Assembly (NCBI GenBank): GCA_001650955.1
Contig: LXYP01000002.1
Coordinates: forward strand, 186,001 to 250,000
DNA length: 64,000 nucleotides
Direction of reading: 5' to 3'
Source of the DNA: Sphingomonadales bacterium EhC05
GTDB lineage: Bacteria; Pseudomonadota; Alphaproteobacteria; Sphingomonadales; Sphingomonadaceae
Below the pieces are notes generated by a model, which saw only the letters and a list, made by a program, of their open reading frames with translations, searched no databases and was not told the origin of the DNA. A program made the translations under genes and the position numbers. Shown here one piece after another: positions 1 to 8,895 of this stretch. The stretch's first letter is position 1, and each line of letters starts with the position of its first letter.

Positions 1-30
1 GCGGCGTAAAGCCGCCAACTGGGAGTAGAG

Positions 31-957
31 ATGATGATAAAATTCGCAATTTCACTAGCGGCGATCGCCTCGGCTTTCAGCTCTCCGGTTAGTGCGCAGG
101 AACTCCATGCACCGACCAGCAGTGCAGTAGAATCGGGATTGGACAAGGCGCGCCTCGCGGCGGCCGAAACCACCGTAGACTATCTGTTCCCGCTCGGCAC
201 CTATCAGCGGATGATGAAGGGTACGATGGACCAGATGATGAACAATATCATAGCTCAGGCGTTCGATCGGCCGATGGCCGAGACAATGCAGGGCTATGGC
301 ATTGCGGATGATAGCCTCAATAAGATGGGCGACAGTTCATTCAATGACATGATGACGGAAAAAGATCCCCATTTTGAAGAGCGGATGAAAATTTCAACCA
401 AGGTGATGATGGATGAAATGATCGATCTGATGACCGCGATGGAACCCCAGATCCGCGAAGCCCTCGCGAAAATCTACGCCCGCAAATATACCGTCCGGCA
501 GCTTGCCGAGATGAATGACTTTTTCGCCACAGACACCGGCGGCGCTTTTGCCCGCGACTATATGATGGTCTTCGTCGATCCGGAGATGATGCAATCCATG
601 ATGAATATGATGCCCGAACTGATGCAGGCGATGCCCGACATCATGAAAAAGGTCGCGGCGGCCACGGCGCATCTCCCTGCCCCGTCGAAAAGTGATAAAG
701 GCAGGGATTCTGGGGCCGTTGATCCCGCTGCAGATGCAGCCGAAGCTGCTGCCGATGCCGCCTGCGATGCTGCGGATCAATGCTATTCTGAAGAGGAAGC
801 GGCCCGATGGGCGGATCCGGCAAACTGGTCAGCCGAAGAGCGTGAGACGGTGGCCAAGCTGGAAGCCGAACATAGCGCGACTTTCGAAAAATATTTCAAA
901 GCACATGAAGCCGCAAGCGAGAATGCGAGAAAACGGCTGAAGAAAGACAGCGAATGA
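31..957 (+). CDS. Secreted DUF2059-type protein, Met-rich
   Basis: This 308-residue protein starts with a Sec-type signal peptide (residues 1 to about 22, cleavage after VSAQ), so it is probably periplasmic. Residues about 150-215 resemble the DUF2059 domain (a YTVRQLAEMNDFFATDTGG stretch). It is very rich in methionine, with repeated MM pairs at about 55-70 and 180-205, and has an Ala/Asp/Glu-rich tail. A GGGAG ribosome site lies just before the ATG. Its stop overlaps the gltB start (ATGA), so the two are likely translationally coupled. The molecular function of DUF2059 is not known to me. The link to nitrogen assimilation rests only on position. The first bases of the window (gcg gcg taa) could be the end of an upstream gene. 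Confidence 0.75.
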   Translation: MMIKFAISLAAIASAFSSPVSAQELHAPTSSAVESGLDKARLAAAETTVDYLFPLGTYQRMMKGTMDQMMNNIIAQAFDRPMAETMQGYGIADDSLNKMGDSSFNDMMTEKDPHFEERMKISTKVMMDEMIDLMTAMEPQIREALAKIYARKYTVRQLAEMNDFFATDTGGAFARDYMMVFVDPEMMQSMMNMMPELMQAMPDIMKKVAAATAHLPAPSKSDKGRDSGAVDPAADAAEAAADAACDAADQCYSEEEAARWADPANWSAEERETVAKLEAEHSATFEKYFKAHEAASENARKRLKKDSE

Positions 958-3900
958 CCCATGATTTCCCGACCCCCGAACATGAACGTCTTGCCCGCGA
1001 CGGCATGTATCGACCGGAATTTGAATCCGATGCCTGTGGTGTCGGTCTGGTTGCCGCGACAGACGGCAAATCTTCTCGCCGCGTCGTATCGTCGGCGATT
1101 GACGCGCTCAAGGCGGTTTGGCATCGCGGCGCGGTCGATGCCGATGGCATGACCGGAGACGGGGCCGGTCTCCATATCGATATACCGCTGCGATTTTTTG
1201 ACGATGCCATCGCCGACAGCGGCCATAAGGTCCGCCCCAATCGGCTGGCAGTCGGCATGATCTTTCTGCCGCGTACTGACCTCAATGCGCAGGAAACCTG
1301 CCGCACCATTGTCGAGGCCGAAATCATCGAATCCGGCTATACTATCTATGGCTGGCGCCAGGTGCCCGTCGACGTTTCCGTAATCGGCCGCAAGGCTCAG
1401 GAAACGCGTCCCGAGATCGAGCAGATCATGATTGCCGGTCCGATGCCCGACAAGCAGAGCGCCGCGGAATTTGAAAAAAATCTCTATCTGATCCGCCGAC
1501 GGATCGAGAATAAGCTGATCGCCGCACAGATCAGGGATTTCTATATTTGCAGCCTGTCCTGCCGCTCGATCATCTACAAGGGGCTGTTTCTCGCTGAAAG
1601 CCTGTCGGTCTTTTACCCGGACCTGACCGATCACCGGTTTGAAAGCCGGGTTGCGATTTTTCATCAGCGCTATTCGACCAATACGTTCCCGCAATGGTGG
1701 CTGGCCCAGCCCTTCCGCTGTCTCGCCCATAATGGCGAAGTGAATACGATCCGTGGCAATAAAAACTGGATGAAGAGCCACGAGATCAAAATGGCGAGCC
1801 TCGCTTTCGGGGACTATAGCGAAGACATTAAGCCCGTCATCCCGGCCGGCGCATCGGACACCGCTGCACTGGATGCGGTGTTTGAAACCATCTGCCGGTC
1901 CGGGCGCGACGCGCCGACCGCCAAGACCATGTTGGTTCCGCAAGCCTGGCAGAATGACCCGGACATCGATCCGGCGCACAAGGCGATGTATGAATATATG
2001 GCCAGCGTGATGGAGCCATGGGATGGTCCGGCCGCCCTCGCGATGACCGATGGCCGCTGGGCCGTCGCCGGTGTCGACCGCAATGCGCTGCGGCCGCTGC
2101 GCTATAGCAAGACGTCCGACAATTTGCTGATCATCGGATCCGAGACCGGCATGGTTGTCGTGCCCGAGAGCCAGATTGTCGAGAAAGGCCGACTGGGACC
2201 GGGACAGATGATCGCCGTCGACCTCCAGGACGGCAGCTTGTTCAAGGATCGCGAGATCAAGGACAAGATTGCCAGCGAGGAACCCTATGCTGATCTGGTC
2301 AAGGGGTTCCAGACGGTCGACGACCTGCCGCCCGCCCCGAAGAATAGCGGCATGGATTTCTCCAAGGAGGAACTGATCCGCCGCCAAACCGCAGCCGGCC
2401 ATACGCTGGAGGATATGGAAATGATCCTCGCGCCGATGGTCGAGGATGCCAAAGAGGCAATCGGGTCGATGGGCGATGACACGCCGCTCGCGGTGATCAG
2501 CACCAAACCTCGGCAGATCAGCCATTTCTTCCGCCAGAATTTCAGCCAGGTTACCAATCCACCGATCGACAGCCTGCGCGAACGCCATGTCATGAGCCTG
2601 CGCACGCGCTTCTCGAACCTCGCCAATATCCTCGAAAAGGACAGCCAGAATGAAGATGTGCTGGTGCTCGGCAGTCCGATACTCAGCTGCGGCTTGTGGG
2701 AGCGTTTGAAACTCGGTTTTGGGGATGCCGCCGCCGAAATCGACTGCACGATGGCCAATAGCGGCGGAGCGCGGGAATTGCGCGATGCGATAACCCGCAT
2801 TCGCGACCAGGCCGAACAGGCGGTCCGCCAGGGCCAGACCGAAATATTCCTCACCGACGAGAATATTGACGAAGACCATATGGCGATCAGCATGATCATC
2901 GCCACCGCTGCCGTCCACACCCATCTGGTGCGCACGGGACTGCGCGCTTATGCGTCGGTCAACGTCCGGGCCGCAGAATGTCTCGATACCCATTGCTATG
3001 CGGTGTTGATCGGTGTCGGCGCGACAACGGTCAATGCCTATCTCTCGGAAGCGGCTATCTATGACCGCCACAAGCGCGGCCTGTTTGGCGACCTGACGCT
3101 CGACGAATCGATCGCCCGCCACAAGAAAGCGGTCGATGAAGGTCTGCTCAAGATCATGTCGAAAATGGGCATCGCCGTCGTCTCGAGCTATCGCGGCGGC
3201 TATAATTTTGAAGCGGTCGGTCTCTCGCGCGCTTTGTGCAATGATCTCTTCCCTGGCATGCCAACCAAAATCTCCGGCGAGGGCTATGCCTCCCTGTTCA
3301 TCAACGCACAGGACAAGCATAGCGCCGCTTTTGAGCCGGCCATTGTCCGTCTCCCCGTTGGCGGCTTTTACAAGCAACGCAGCGGCGGCGAAGCCCATGC
3401 ATTTAGCGCCCATCTGATGCATCTGCTGCAAAGCGCCGTCGCCCAGGACAGCTATTCCTCCTATCTGCAATTTTCGCAGGGCGTCCGCGAACTCGAACCG
3501 ATCTACCTGCGCGACCTGATGGAGTTCAACTATGCGCCGGAACCGATCGCGATTGACGATGTCGAGGCGATCACCGAAATTCGCAAACGCTTCAACACGC
3601 CCGGCATGTCTCTCGGCGCGCTCAGCCCCGAGGCGCATGAAACGCTCGCCATCGCGATGAACCGGATTGGCGCGAAATCAGTGTCCGGCGAAGGCGGCGA
3701 GGAAAAACGGCGCTACAAGCCGTTCGCCAATGGCGACAATGCCTCGAGTCCGATCAAGCAAGTCGCCTCCGGCCGCTTTGGCGTGACCGCAGAATATCTC
3801 GGCGCCTGCGAAGAGGTCGAGATCAAGGTCGCGCAAGGCGCCAAGCCTGGCGAAGGCGGCCAATTGCCTGGTTTCAAGGTAACTGAATTTATCGCCAAGC

Positions 3901-5480
3901 TGCGTCATTCGACTCCCGGTGTAACCCTGATCAGTCCGCCGCCGCATCATGATATCTATTCGATCGAAGATCTGGCGCAACTGATCTATGATCTCAAGCA
4001 GATCAACCCGCGCGCGCGGGTCTGCGTCAAGCTGGTCTCCTCGGCCGGTATCGGGACGATTGCCGCAGGCGTGGCCAAGGCCCATGCCGATGTCATCCTG
4101 ATCTCCGGCAATACCGGCGGCACTGGCGCGTCGCCGCAGACGAGTATCAAATTTGCCGGTACGCCCTGGGAAATGGGACTCAGCGAAGCCAATCAGGTGC
4201 TCACCCTCAACGGCCTGCGCCACCGGGTGAAATTGCGCACCGACGGCGGGCTCAAGACCGGCCGTGACATCGTCATCGCCGCGATTCTGGGCGCCGAGGA
4301 ATTTGGCATCGGCACGCTCAGCCTTGTCGCCATGGGCTGTATCATGGTCCGGCAATGCCACAGCAATACCTGTCCGGTCGGGGTCTGTGTCCAGGATGAA
4401 AAACTGCGCGAAAAATTCACCGGTACGCCGGAAAAGGTGATCAATCTGATGACCTATATGGCCGAAGAAGTGCGCGAGATACTGGCGCGCCTCGGCTATC
4501 GCTCGCTGCACGAGATCATCGGCCGTACCGAGCTGCTCCGCCAGGTCAGCCGCGGCGCCGAGCATTTGGATGATCTCGACCTCAACCCGATTCTGGCCAA
4601 GGTCGACGCGCCCGATACCGCGCGCAGTTTCAACCTGCCAACCCATCGCAACGAAGTGCCCGACAGTCTCGATGCGCAGATGATCGCCGATGCCCAGCCA
4701 GTGTTCGAACGGCGGGAGAAAATGCAGCTGACCTATACGGTGCGCAACACCCACCGCGCGGTCGGCACGCGCTTCTCGGCCGAGGTCACCGCCAAATATG
4801 GCATGACAAATCTCGCCGAAGATCATGTCCACGTCCGCCTGCGCGGATCCGCCGGCCAATCCCTTGGCGCCTTTCTCTGTCAGGGGATCACGCTCGAGAT
4901 ATTCGGCGACGCCAATGACTATGTCGGCAAGGGTCTGTGCGGCGGCAAGATTGTCGTGCGGCCGATGGTCAGCTCACCGCTCACCTCCCAGGCCAATACG
5001 ATCATCGGCAATACCGTGCTCTATGGCGCGACCTCTGGCCAGCTCTATGCCGCGGGACAGGCAGGCGAGCGTTTTGCCGTACGCAATTCCGGCGCGGATG
5101 TCGTGGTCGAGGGCTGTGGTGCCAATGGCTGCGAATATATGACCGGCGGCAATGCCGTCATTCTCGGGCCGGTCGGCAGCAATTTTGGCGCCGGAATGAC
5201 CGGCGGCATGGCTTTTGTGCTGGATGTCGATGATGATTTCGCAAAGCGCGCCAATCCCGAGAATATCATCTGGCAGCATCTCGACAGCGCCTATTGGGAA
5301 GAGCATCTCAAATCGCTGATCGCAAGCCATCAGCGGACCACCGGCAGCAAATGGTCGGAAACCATCCTGCGCGACTGGGACCGCTGGCGGCTGCGCTTCT
5401 GGCAGGTCTGTCCGAAAGAGATGGTCAACCGGGTCGAGCAACCGCTTTCGGATAAAGAGGCGATTGAGGCGGCGGAGTGA
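954..5480 (+). CDS. gltB: Glutamate synthase (NADPH) large subunit
   Basis: GltB makes two glutamates from glutamine and 2-oxoglutarate in the cytoplasm, together with the small subunit GltD. The 1508-residue length matches the family. The order is: class-II glutamine amidotransferase domain with the nucleophile in DACGVGL (Cys28, exposed after N-terminal processing); central domain; FMN-binding synthase domain with VKLVSSAGIGTIAAG; the 3Fe-4S cysteine cluster in GCIMVRQCHSNTCPVGVC; and a C-terminal GXGXG beta-helix (GANGCEYMTGGNAVILGP). The start overlaps the upstream stop by ATGA. No gltD follows it, so gltD probably lies upstream, outside the window. Assignment is secure. Confidence 0.98.
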   Translation: MTHDFPTPEHERLARDGMYRPEFESDACGVGLVAATDGKSSRRVVSSAIDALKAVWHRGAVDADGMTGDGAGLHIDIPLRFFDDAIADSGHKVRPNRLAVGMIFLPRTDLNAQETCRTIVEAEIIESGYTIYGWRQVPVDVSVIGRKAQETRPEIEQIMIAGPMPDKQSAAEFEKNLYLIRRRIENKLIAAQIRDFYICSLSCRSIIYKGLFLAESLSVFYPDLTDHRFESRVAIFHQRYSTNTFPQWWLAQPFRCLAHNGEVNTIRGNKNWMKSHEIKMASLAFGDYSEDIKPVIPAGASDTAALDAVFETICRSGRDAPTAKTMLVPQAWQNDPDIDPAHKAMYEYMASVMEPWDGPAALAMTDGRWAVAGVDRNALRPLRYSKTSDNLLIIGSETGMVVVPESQIVEKGRLGPGQMIAVDLQDGSLFKDREIKDKIASEEPYADLVKGFQTVDDLPPAPKNSGMDFSKEELIRRQTAAGHTLEDMEMILAPMVEDAKEAIGSMGDDTPLAVISTKPRQISHFFRQNFSQVTNPPIDSLRERHVMSLRTRFSNLANILEKDSQNEDVLVLGSPILSCGLWERLKLGFGDAAAEIDCTMANSGGARELRDAITRIRDQAEQAVRQGQTEIFLTDENIDEDHMAISMIIATAAVHTHLVRTGLRAYASVNVRAAECLDTHCYAVLIGVGATTVNAYLSEAAIYDRHKRGLFGDLTLDESIARHKKAVDEGLLKIMSKMGIAVVSSYRGGYNFEAVGLSRALCNDLFPGMPTKISGEGYASLFINAQDKHSAAFEPAIVRLPVGGFYKQRSGGEAHAFSAHLMHLLQSAVAQDSYSSYLQFSQGVRELEPIYLRDLMEFNYAPEPIAIDDVEAITEIRKRFNTPGMSLGALSPEAHETLAIAMNRIGAKSVSGEGGEEKRRYKPFANGDNASSPIKQVASGRFGVTAEYLGACEEVEIKVAQGAKPGEGGQLPGFKVTEFIAKLRHSTPGVTLISPPPHHDIYSIEDLAQLIYDLKQINPRARVCVKLVSSAGIGTIAAGVAKAHADVILISGNTGGTGASPQTSIKFAGTPWEMGLSEANQVLTLNGLRHRVKLRTDGGLKTGRDIVIAAILGAEEFGIGTLSLVAMGCIMVRQCHSNTCPVGVCVQDEKLREKFTGTPEKVINLMTYMAEEVREILARLGYRSLHEIIGRTELLRQVSRGAEHLDDLDLNPILAKVDAPDTARSFNLPTHRNEVPDSLDAQMIADAQPVFERREKMQLTYTVRNTHRAVGTRFSAEVTAKYGMTNLAEDHVHVRLRGSAGQSLGAFLCQGITLEIFGDANDYVGKGLCGGKIVVRPMVSSPLTSQANTIIGNTVLYGATSGQLYAAGQAGERFAVRNSGADVVVEGCGANGCEYMTGGNAVILGPVGSNFGAGMTGGMAFVLDVDDDFAKRANPENIIWQHLDSAYWEEHLKSLIASHQRTTGSKWSETILRDWDRWRLRFWQVCPKEMVNRVEQPLSDKEAIEAAE

Positions 5481-5486
5481 ACTGAG

Positions 5487-5810
5487 TTGAGTCGGAAAAA
5501 ACGAAACCTGCTGATCCTCTTGGCAAGTGCCATTTTGCTGTCCGTGTTGATCTTGGCCTTTCGCCCATATGACCTGCTGGATGACACCGAATTGGAAGCT
5601 AGAACAACAGCGCAGATTATCTCGATCGAACCGGTCCCGACTTTGAATCATCGTCAAACGGCGACTCACATCGCAAAACTTTCCATCCAACTGGGCGACG
5701 GAAGGGTCGCCACTGCTGCTGCGTTGGTAGAGCAAATTGCGGATTGTTCGGTTGGCGACAGCGTCACCGTCCGGTTGCTGGCCACCAGAAACGCAGACAA
5801 GCAACTCTAA
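5487..5810 (+). CDS. Small membrane-anchored hypothetical protein
   Basis: This 107-residue protein has one N-terminal transmembrane segment (residues about 8-24, LLILLASAILLSVLILAF) after a basic start (MSRKKR), so the rest probably faces the periplasm. The start codon is TTG, six bases after the gltB stop; the close spacing suggests cotranscription. The soluble part (about 30-107) looks beta-rich and has one cysteine, but I recognise no family. The TTG start and lack of a known domain keep confidence moderate. It could also be an unrelated small gene that merely follows gltB. Confidence 0.55.
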   Translation: MSRKKRNLLILLASAILLSVLILAFRPYDLLDDTELEARTTAQIISIEPVPTLNHRQTATHIAKLSIQLGDGRVATAAALVEQIADCSVGDSVTVRLLATRNADKQL

Positions 5811-5922
5811 CGTTTGGTAGCAGAATCCTGCTCCAGAGCAGACTGGTGAATCTCGCATAGCTGGCGTTCCATGCGTTAAAGGCATATCAAAGCCTACCGT
5901 ACGCCAGATGGAGGGAAAAACC

Positions 5923-6267
5923 ATGGCCAAGATCACCCCCAATTATGTCGAGATGAAAGCCAATGACCTGCCCGCCAGCAAGGCCTTTTATGAACAGGCA
6001 TTCGGCTTTGCCTTCACCGATTATGGCCCGGAATATGCCGCTGTTGAAGGCGGCCCTGTCCAGATCGGAATCGCCGCCGGCCCTGAACCCGTCACGCCGA
6101 TGCCGACATTCCAGACAGATGATCTTGAAGCGGCGCTGGCGCAGGTGCTCGCCGCCAGGGGCGAGATTGTCGCGGAGATTTTCGCTTTCCCGGGCGGGCG
6201 GCGATTCGAATGTCTCGATCCGGCCGGCAATCGGCTGGCAATTTACCAGCCTGATCCGGCGACCTGA
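5923..6267 (+). CDS. VOC (glyoxalase/bleomycin-resistance) family protein
   Basis: This is a 114-residue single-domain protein of the vicinal oxygen chelate superfamily. The N-terminal pattern (NYVEMKANDLPASKAFYEQAFG) and C-terminal CLDPAGNRLAIYQ are typical of the glyoxalase fold. I chose the ATG at 5923 rather than the in-frame ATG at 5908 because GGAGGG at 5910-5915 sits seven bases before 5923 and the family begins there. VOC proteins include dioxygenases, glyoxalases and antibiotic-binding proteins; nothing here fixes the substrate. It is flanked by short intergenic stretches and may be monocistronic. Confidence 0.85.
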   Translation: MAKITPNYVEMKANDLPASKAFYEQAFGFAFTDYGPEYAAVEGGPVQIGIAAGPEPVTPMPTFQTDDLEAALAQVLAARGEIVAEIFAFPGGRRFECLDPAGNRLAIYQPDPAT

Positions 6268-6374
6268 TACAAGTCTTTACAAAATCGGTACTTTCTCGAT
6301 CAGCGGTTCAGCAACGGCTCAATTGCGACCTGCTAGACAGAGCCTATTGATATTCATCTGATGGAGATTCGCTG

Positions 6375-6827
6375 ATGCGCCGTCTTGCCCTACCGATTTT
6401 TGCCTGCGCCCTGATATTGGCCGGTCCCGCGCTGGCCGCCGAGCGGCCGCCGGAAGCGGAGATTGTCGACAAGCTCAATGATCCGGTCTTTCAGGATGAT
6501 ATGGTGGCGACAATGTCCGGCTTGATGCGCGCGATGATGGACCTGCCGGTTGGCGAATTCGCGGCAGCCATCGACAATGCCATTCCCGAAGACATGCGCG
6601 ACGATGATGAACTGGCCGATATTGATCCCGACGCCACGCTTGGCGAACTGACTCGCCGCGACGATCCGGATTTTGAGCGCAATATGGAAGACAAGATGCG
6701 CCAAAGCGCGATGATGATGGGGATTTTTGCATCTGAATTTGGCGCCTTGCTGCCCAAATTGCGCTCATTGGGAGAAAGAATGAAAGATCGCTTGGACAAT
6801 CTTCCGCAGGACGATCGCTTTGAATAG
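6375..6827 (+). CDS. Secreted hypothetical protein, acidic and Met-rich
   Basis: This 150-residue protein has a clear signal peptide (residues 1-21, cut after GPALAA). The mature part is acidic and methionine-rich (LMRAMMDLP, QSAMMMGIF), helical in character, with no domain I can name. A DDPDFERNM stretch near residue 95 resembles DPHFEERM in the DUF2059 protein at the start of the window, and both lie among similar Met-rich helices, which suggests a distant relationship. That similarity is read by eye. Probably periplasmic; role unknown. Confidence 0.65.
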   Translation: MRRLALPIFACALILAGPALAAERPPEAEIVDKLNDPVFQDDMVATMSGLMRAMMDLPVGEFAAAIDNAIPEDMRDDDELADIDPDATLGELTRRDDPDFERNMEDKMRQSAMMMGIFASEFGALLPKLRSLGERMKDRLDNLPQDDRFE

Positions 6828-6928
6828 CCCGCGATTGATGGTTCAGGATGGGCCCCGCCAATGATAAAATTCCATTGAAGCATCAAGTCTCTTCCCCCCG
6901 CGCTGAATCCCGATTAACAGCACAATCT

Positions 6929-7600
6929 ATGTGGCAGTTGTTCCAGTTTCCGCTTTGTCCGTTTTCGCGCAAAGTCCGCTTGCTTATGGGCGAGAAGTCG
7001 GTCGCCTATGAACTGGTGCGCGAATCACCATGGAATCAGCGGGACGAGTTTCTCGACATGAATCCCGCCGGTCGAACGCCGGTGATGAAACATAATCAGC
7101 GCGATATCATCCTTGCGGACAGCAGCGCGATTTGCGAATATATCGAGGAAACGGTCGAAAAAACCCCGATGATCAACGGCACTGCGGTCAACCGGGCCGA
7201 GATCCGGCGATTGACGACCTGGTTTGACGAGCAATTTTACGGTGATGTCACCGCCCCGATGCTGCACGAACGGATGCACAAGCGACTGGTCCACCGCCAG
7301 CCGCCGGATGCGAAAATTCTGCGCGAAGCGATGCGCCGGGCGAATGTCCATCTCGACTATATCGACTATCTGATCGATCATCGCAGCTGGCTGGCGGGCG
7401 CGACGATGAGTCTCGCCGACCTCAGTGCAGCGGCGCAGATTTCCGTCGCCGATTATCTCGGCGGAATCGACTGGGCCGGACATCAGCAGACCAAGGCCTG
7501 GTATAGCATGTTCAAATCGCGCCCGGCGTTCCGGCCCTTATTATCGGAACGGATGGAAGTGATCGCACCGCCGGATCATTATGAGAAGGTCGATTTTTGA
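6929..7600 (+). CDS. Glutathione S-transferase family protein
   Basis: The 223-residue product has the cytosolic GST layout. The N-terminal thioredoxin-like domain contains LFQFPLCPFSRKVRLLMGEK (Cys-Pro-x-Ser near the active site) and a NPAGRTPVM cis-proline loop followed by DSSAICEYIE, the glutathione gamma-glutamyl contact region. The C-terminal part is helical, with the LAGATMSLADLSAAA motif. An in-frame ATG exists at 6848, but family homology starts at the ATG at 6929, so that start is used. The substrate cannot be told. It is separate from the second GST at 33539. Confidence 0.85.
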   Translation: MWQLFQFPLCPFSRKVRLLMGEKSVAYELVRESPWNQRDEFLDMNPAGRTPVMKHNQRDIILADSSAICEYIEETVEKTPMINGTAVNRAEIRRLTTWFDEQFYGDVTAPMLHERMHKRLVHRQPPDAKILREAMRRANVHLDYIDYLIDHRSWLAGATMSLADLSAAAQISVADYLGGIDWAGHQQTKAWYSMFKSRPAFRPLLSERMEVIAPPDHYEKVDF

Positions 7601-7636
7601 ACGTCGGCAGGCCGGCGCCACTGCGACCTCAGCGCC

Positions 7637-8077
7637 CTAGATCTGCTTGATCATCTGCACCTTGTCCATGCCGGGGGCAAAGCCATCTTTCACAATTTCG
7701 CCCGCGACAAAACCGAATTTGGTGAAAAATGGTGCGACTTGTGGCGTGGTGAACAGTTCCGCCTCCGAAAAATCATGTGAATCGACAATCGCATTGAGCC
7801 GATGCTCGGCGAGCAGCCGCCCGAGGCCATCACCATGGCGGTTATTTGCCACCATCCCCCAGGTGAAGCGGGCCTGTCCGCCATCTTCCCTGGCATAGCC
7901 GCCGCAACCGACGACGTCGCCATCCTGCTCCAGCGTGAAGTAGATGCCGCGCGGATCATCGAGAAAATCGGCAAAAGCATCCCGCTCACTAATATCAAAA
8001 TAGTCCGGTATATTGCTGTCAAAGACCCGCAGACAGGCCAGCTTGTCGGCGATATCATAGGGTCGTATTGTCGCCAT
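7637..8077 (-). CDS. GNAT family N-acetyltransferase
   Basis: This 146-residue protein has the GNAT fold: an N-terminal IRPYDIADKLACLRVFDSN region, a central beta strand with GCGGYA, and the acetyl-CoA pyrophosphate loop NNRHGDGLGRLL (R/Q-x-x-G-x-G/A type). The C-terminal FFTKFGF is also typical of the superfamily. The acceptor is unknown. Its ATG overlaps the ubiG stop by one base (TGATG), so it is probably translated from the ubiG transcript, though a role in ubiquinone synthesis is not implied. Confidence 0.85.
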   Translation of the reverse strand: MATIRPYDIADKLACLRVFDSNIPDYFDISERDAFADFLDDPRGIYFTLEQDGDVVGCGGYAREDGGQARFTWGMVANNRHGDGLGRLLAEHRLNAIVDSHDFSEAELFTTPQVAPFFTKFGFVAGEIVKDGFAPGMDKVQMIKQI

Positions 8078-8826
8078 CAGGATTGGGTGACCGTCATTAG
8101 ATAGTTGAGCGCCAGATTGTCCGACAAAGCGAAACCGCTGGCCGGACTGTAGCTGATCCCGGTTGTATCGATGACCCTGAGCCCGGCATCGCCCAGCAGT
8201 TTTGCAAGCTCATCGGGAGTTAGAAATTGCTCATGATGATGGGTTCCGCGGGGAATTTGGCCGGTCAGTTCGGCCAGCTCGACCAGCATGATTTTGGACA
8301 TGGACGTGCGATTGGGCGTGGAGATTATCATCAATCCCCGGTCGGCCATGGCCGCCGCGAGACCAGCGACAAAGGCGGCCGGATCATCGACATGTTCGAT
8401 CACTTCCAAAGAGGTCACAAGATCAAAATCGCGCCCGCCAAAATCTTCAATCGCTTCATTGCGATAGTCGATCTGCAGGCGCTGCGGCGCGGCATGGGCA
8501 TGGGCCGCTGCAATATTTTCCGGTGCCGCATCGAGGCCGGTGACGTCCGCGCCGAGACGCGCCAGCGGTTCGCATAGCAGTCCGGCGCCGCAGCCGACAT
8601 CCAGCGCCCGCTTGCCCGCCAAGGGCTTCAGGCTCTCGGTCGGGCCACCAAAATGCAGGTCTACCGCTTCGCGAATATAGCTGAGCCGAACCGGGTTCAA
8701 CCGGTGCAACATCGCCGAGGAGCCCTTCGGATCCCACCAGTCGGCGGCCAGTGCGCCAAAATGCGCCGCTTCGTCCGGGTTGATCGTGCCTGTGATAGGG
8801 CGGTCTGTGGTGCTTGCCTTTGTCAT
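8077..8826 (-). CDS. ubiG: Ubiquinone O-methyltransferase UbiG
   Basis: UbiG carries out both O-methylation steps of ubiquinone biosynthesis with S-adenosylmethionine. The 249-residue length fits. The N-terminal INPDEAAHFGALAADWWDP and GSSAMLHRLNPVRLSYI are diagnostic of the family. The SAM-binding motif I is ALDVGCGAGLLCEPLARLG, followed by LDAAPENI and a post-I acidic region, then LEVIEHVDDP. It is transcribed divergently from lysC across 69 bases and coupled to the GNAT gene downstream. coq7 (18135-18674) supplies another ubiquinone step in this window. Confidence 0.95.
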   Translation of the reverse strand: MTKASTTDRPITGTINPDEAAHFGALAADWWDPKGSSAMLHRLNPVRLSYIREAVDLHFGGPTESLKPLAGKRALDVGCGAGLLCEPLARLGADVTGLDAAPENIAAAHAHAAPQRLQIDYRNEAIEDFGGRDFDLVTSLEVIEHVDDPAAFVAGLAAAMADRGLMIISTPNRTSMSKIMLVELAELTGQIPRGTHHHEQFLTPDELAKLLGDAGLRVIDTTGISYSPASGFALSDNLALNYLMTVTQS

Positions 8827-8895
8827 GCACCGCCTTTATCAGGCTTTTCGATCCTGTTCAGGCCCTTTTTTAGCGAAAGTTTAGACCTACCCATC

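Noticed and set aside
783-3638. A 951-residue open frame on the minus strand
   Set aside because: It lies wholly antisense to gltB and the preceding gene, has a His/Arg/Asp-rich composition typical of mirror frames in GC-rich alphaproteobacteria, and shows no domain.
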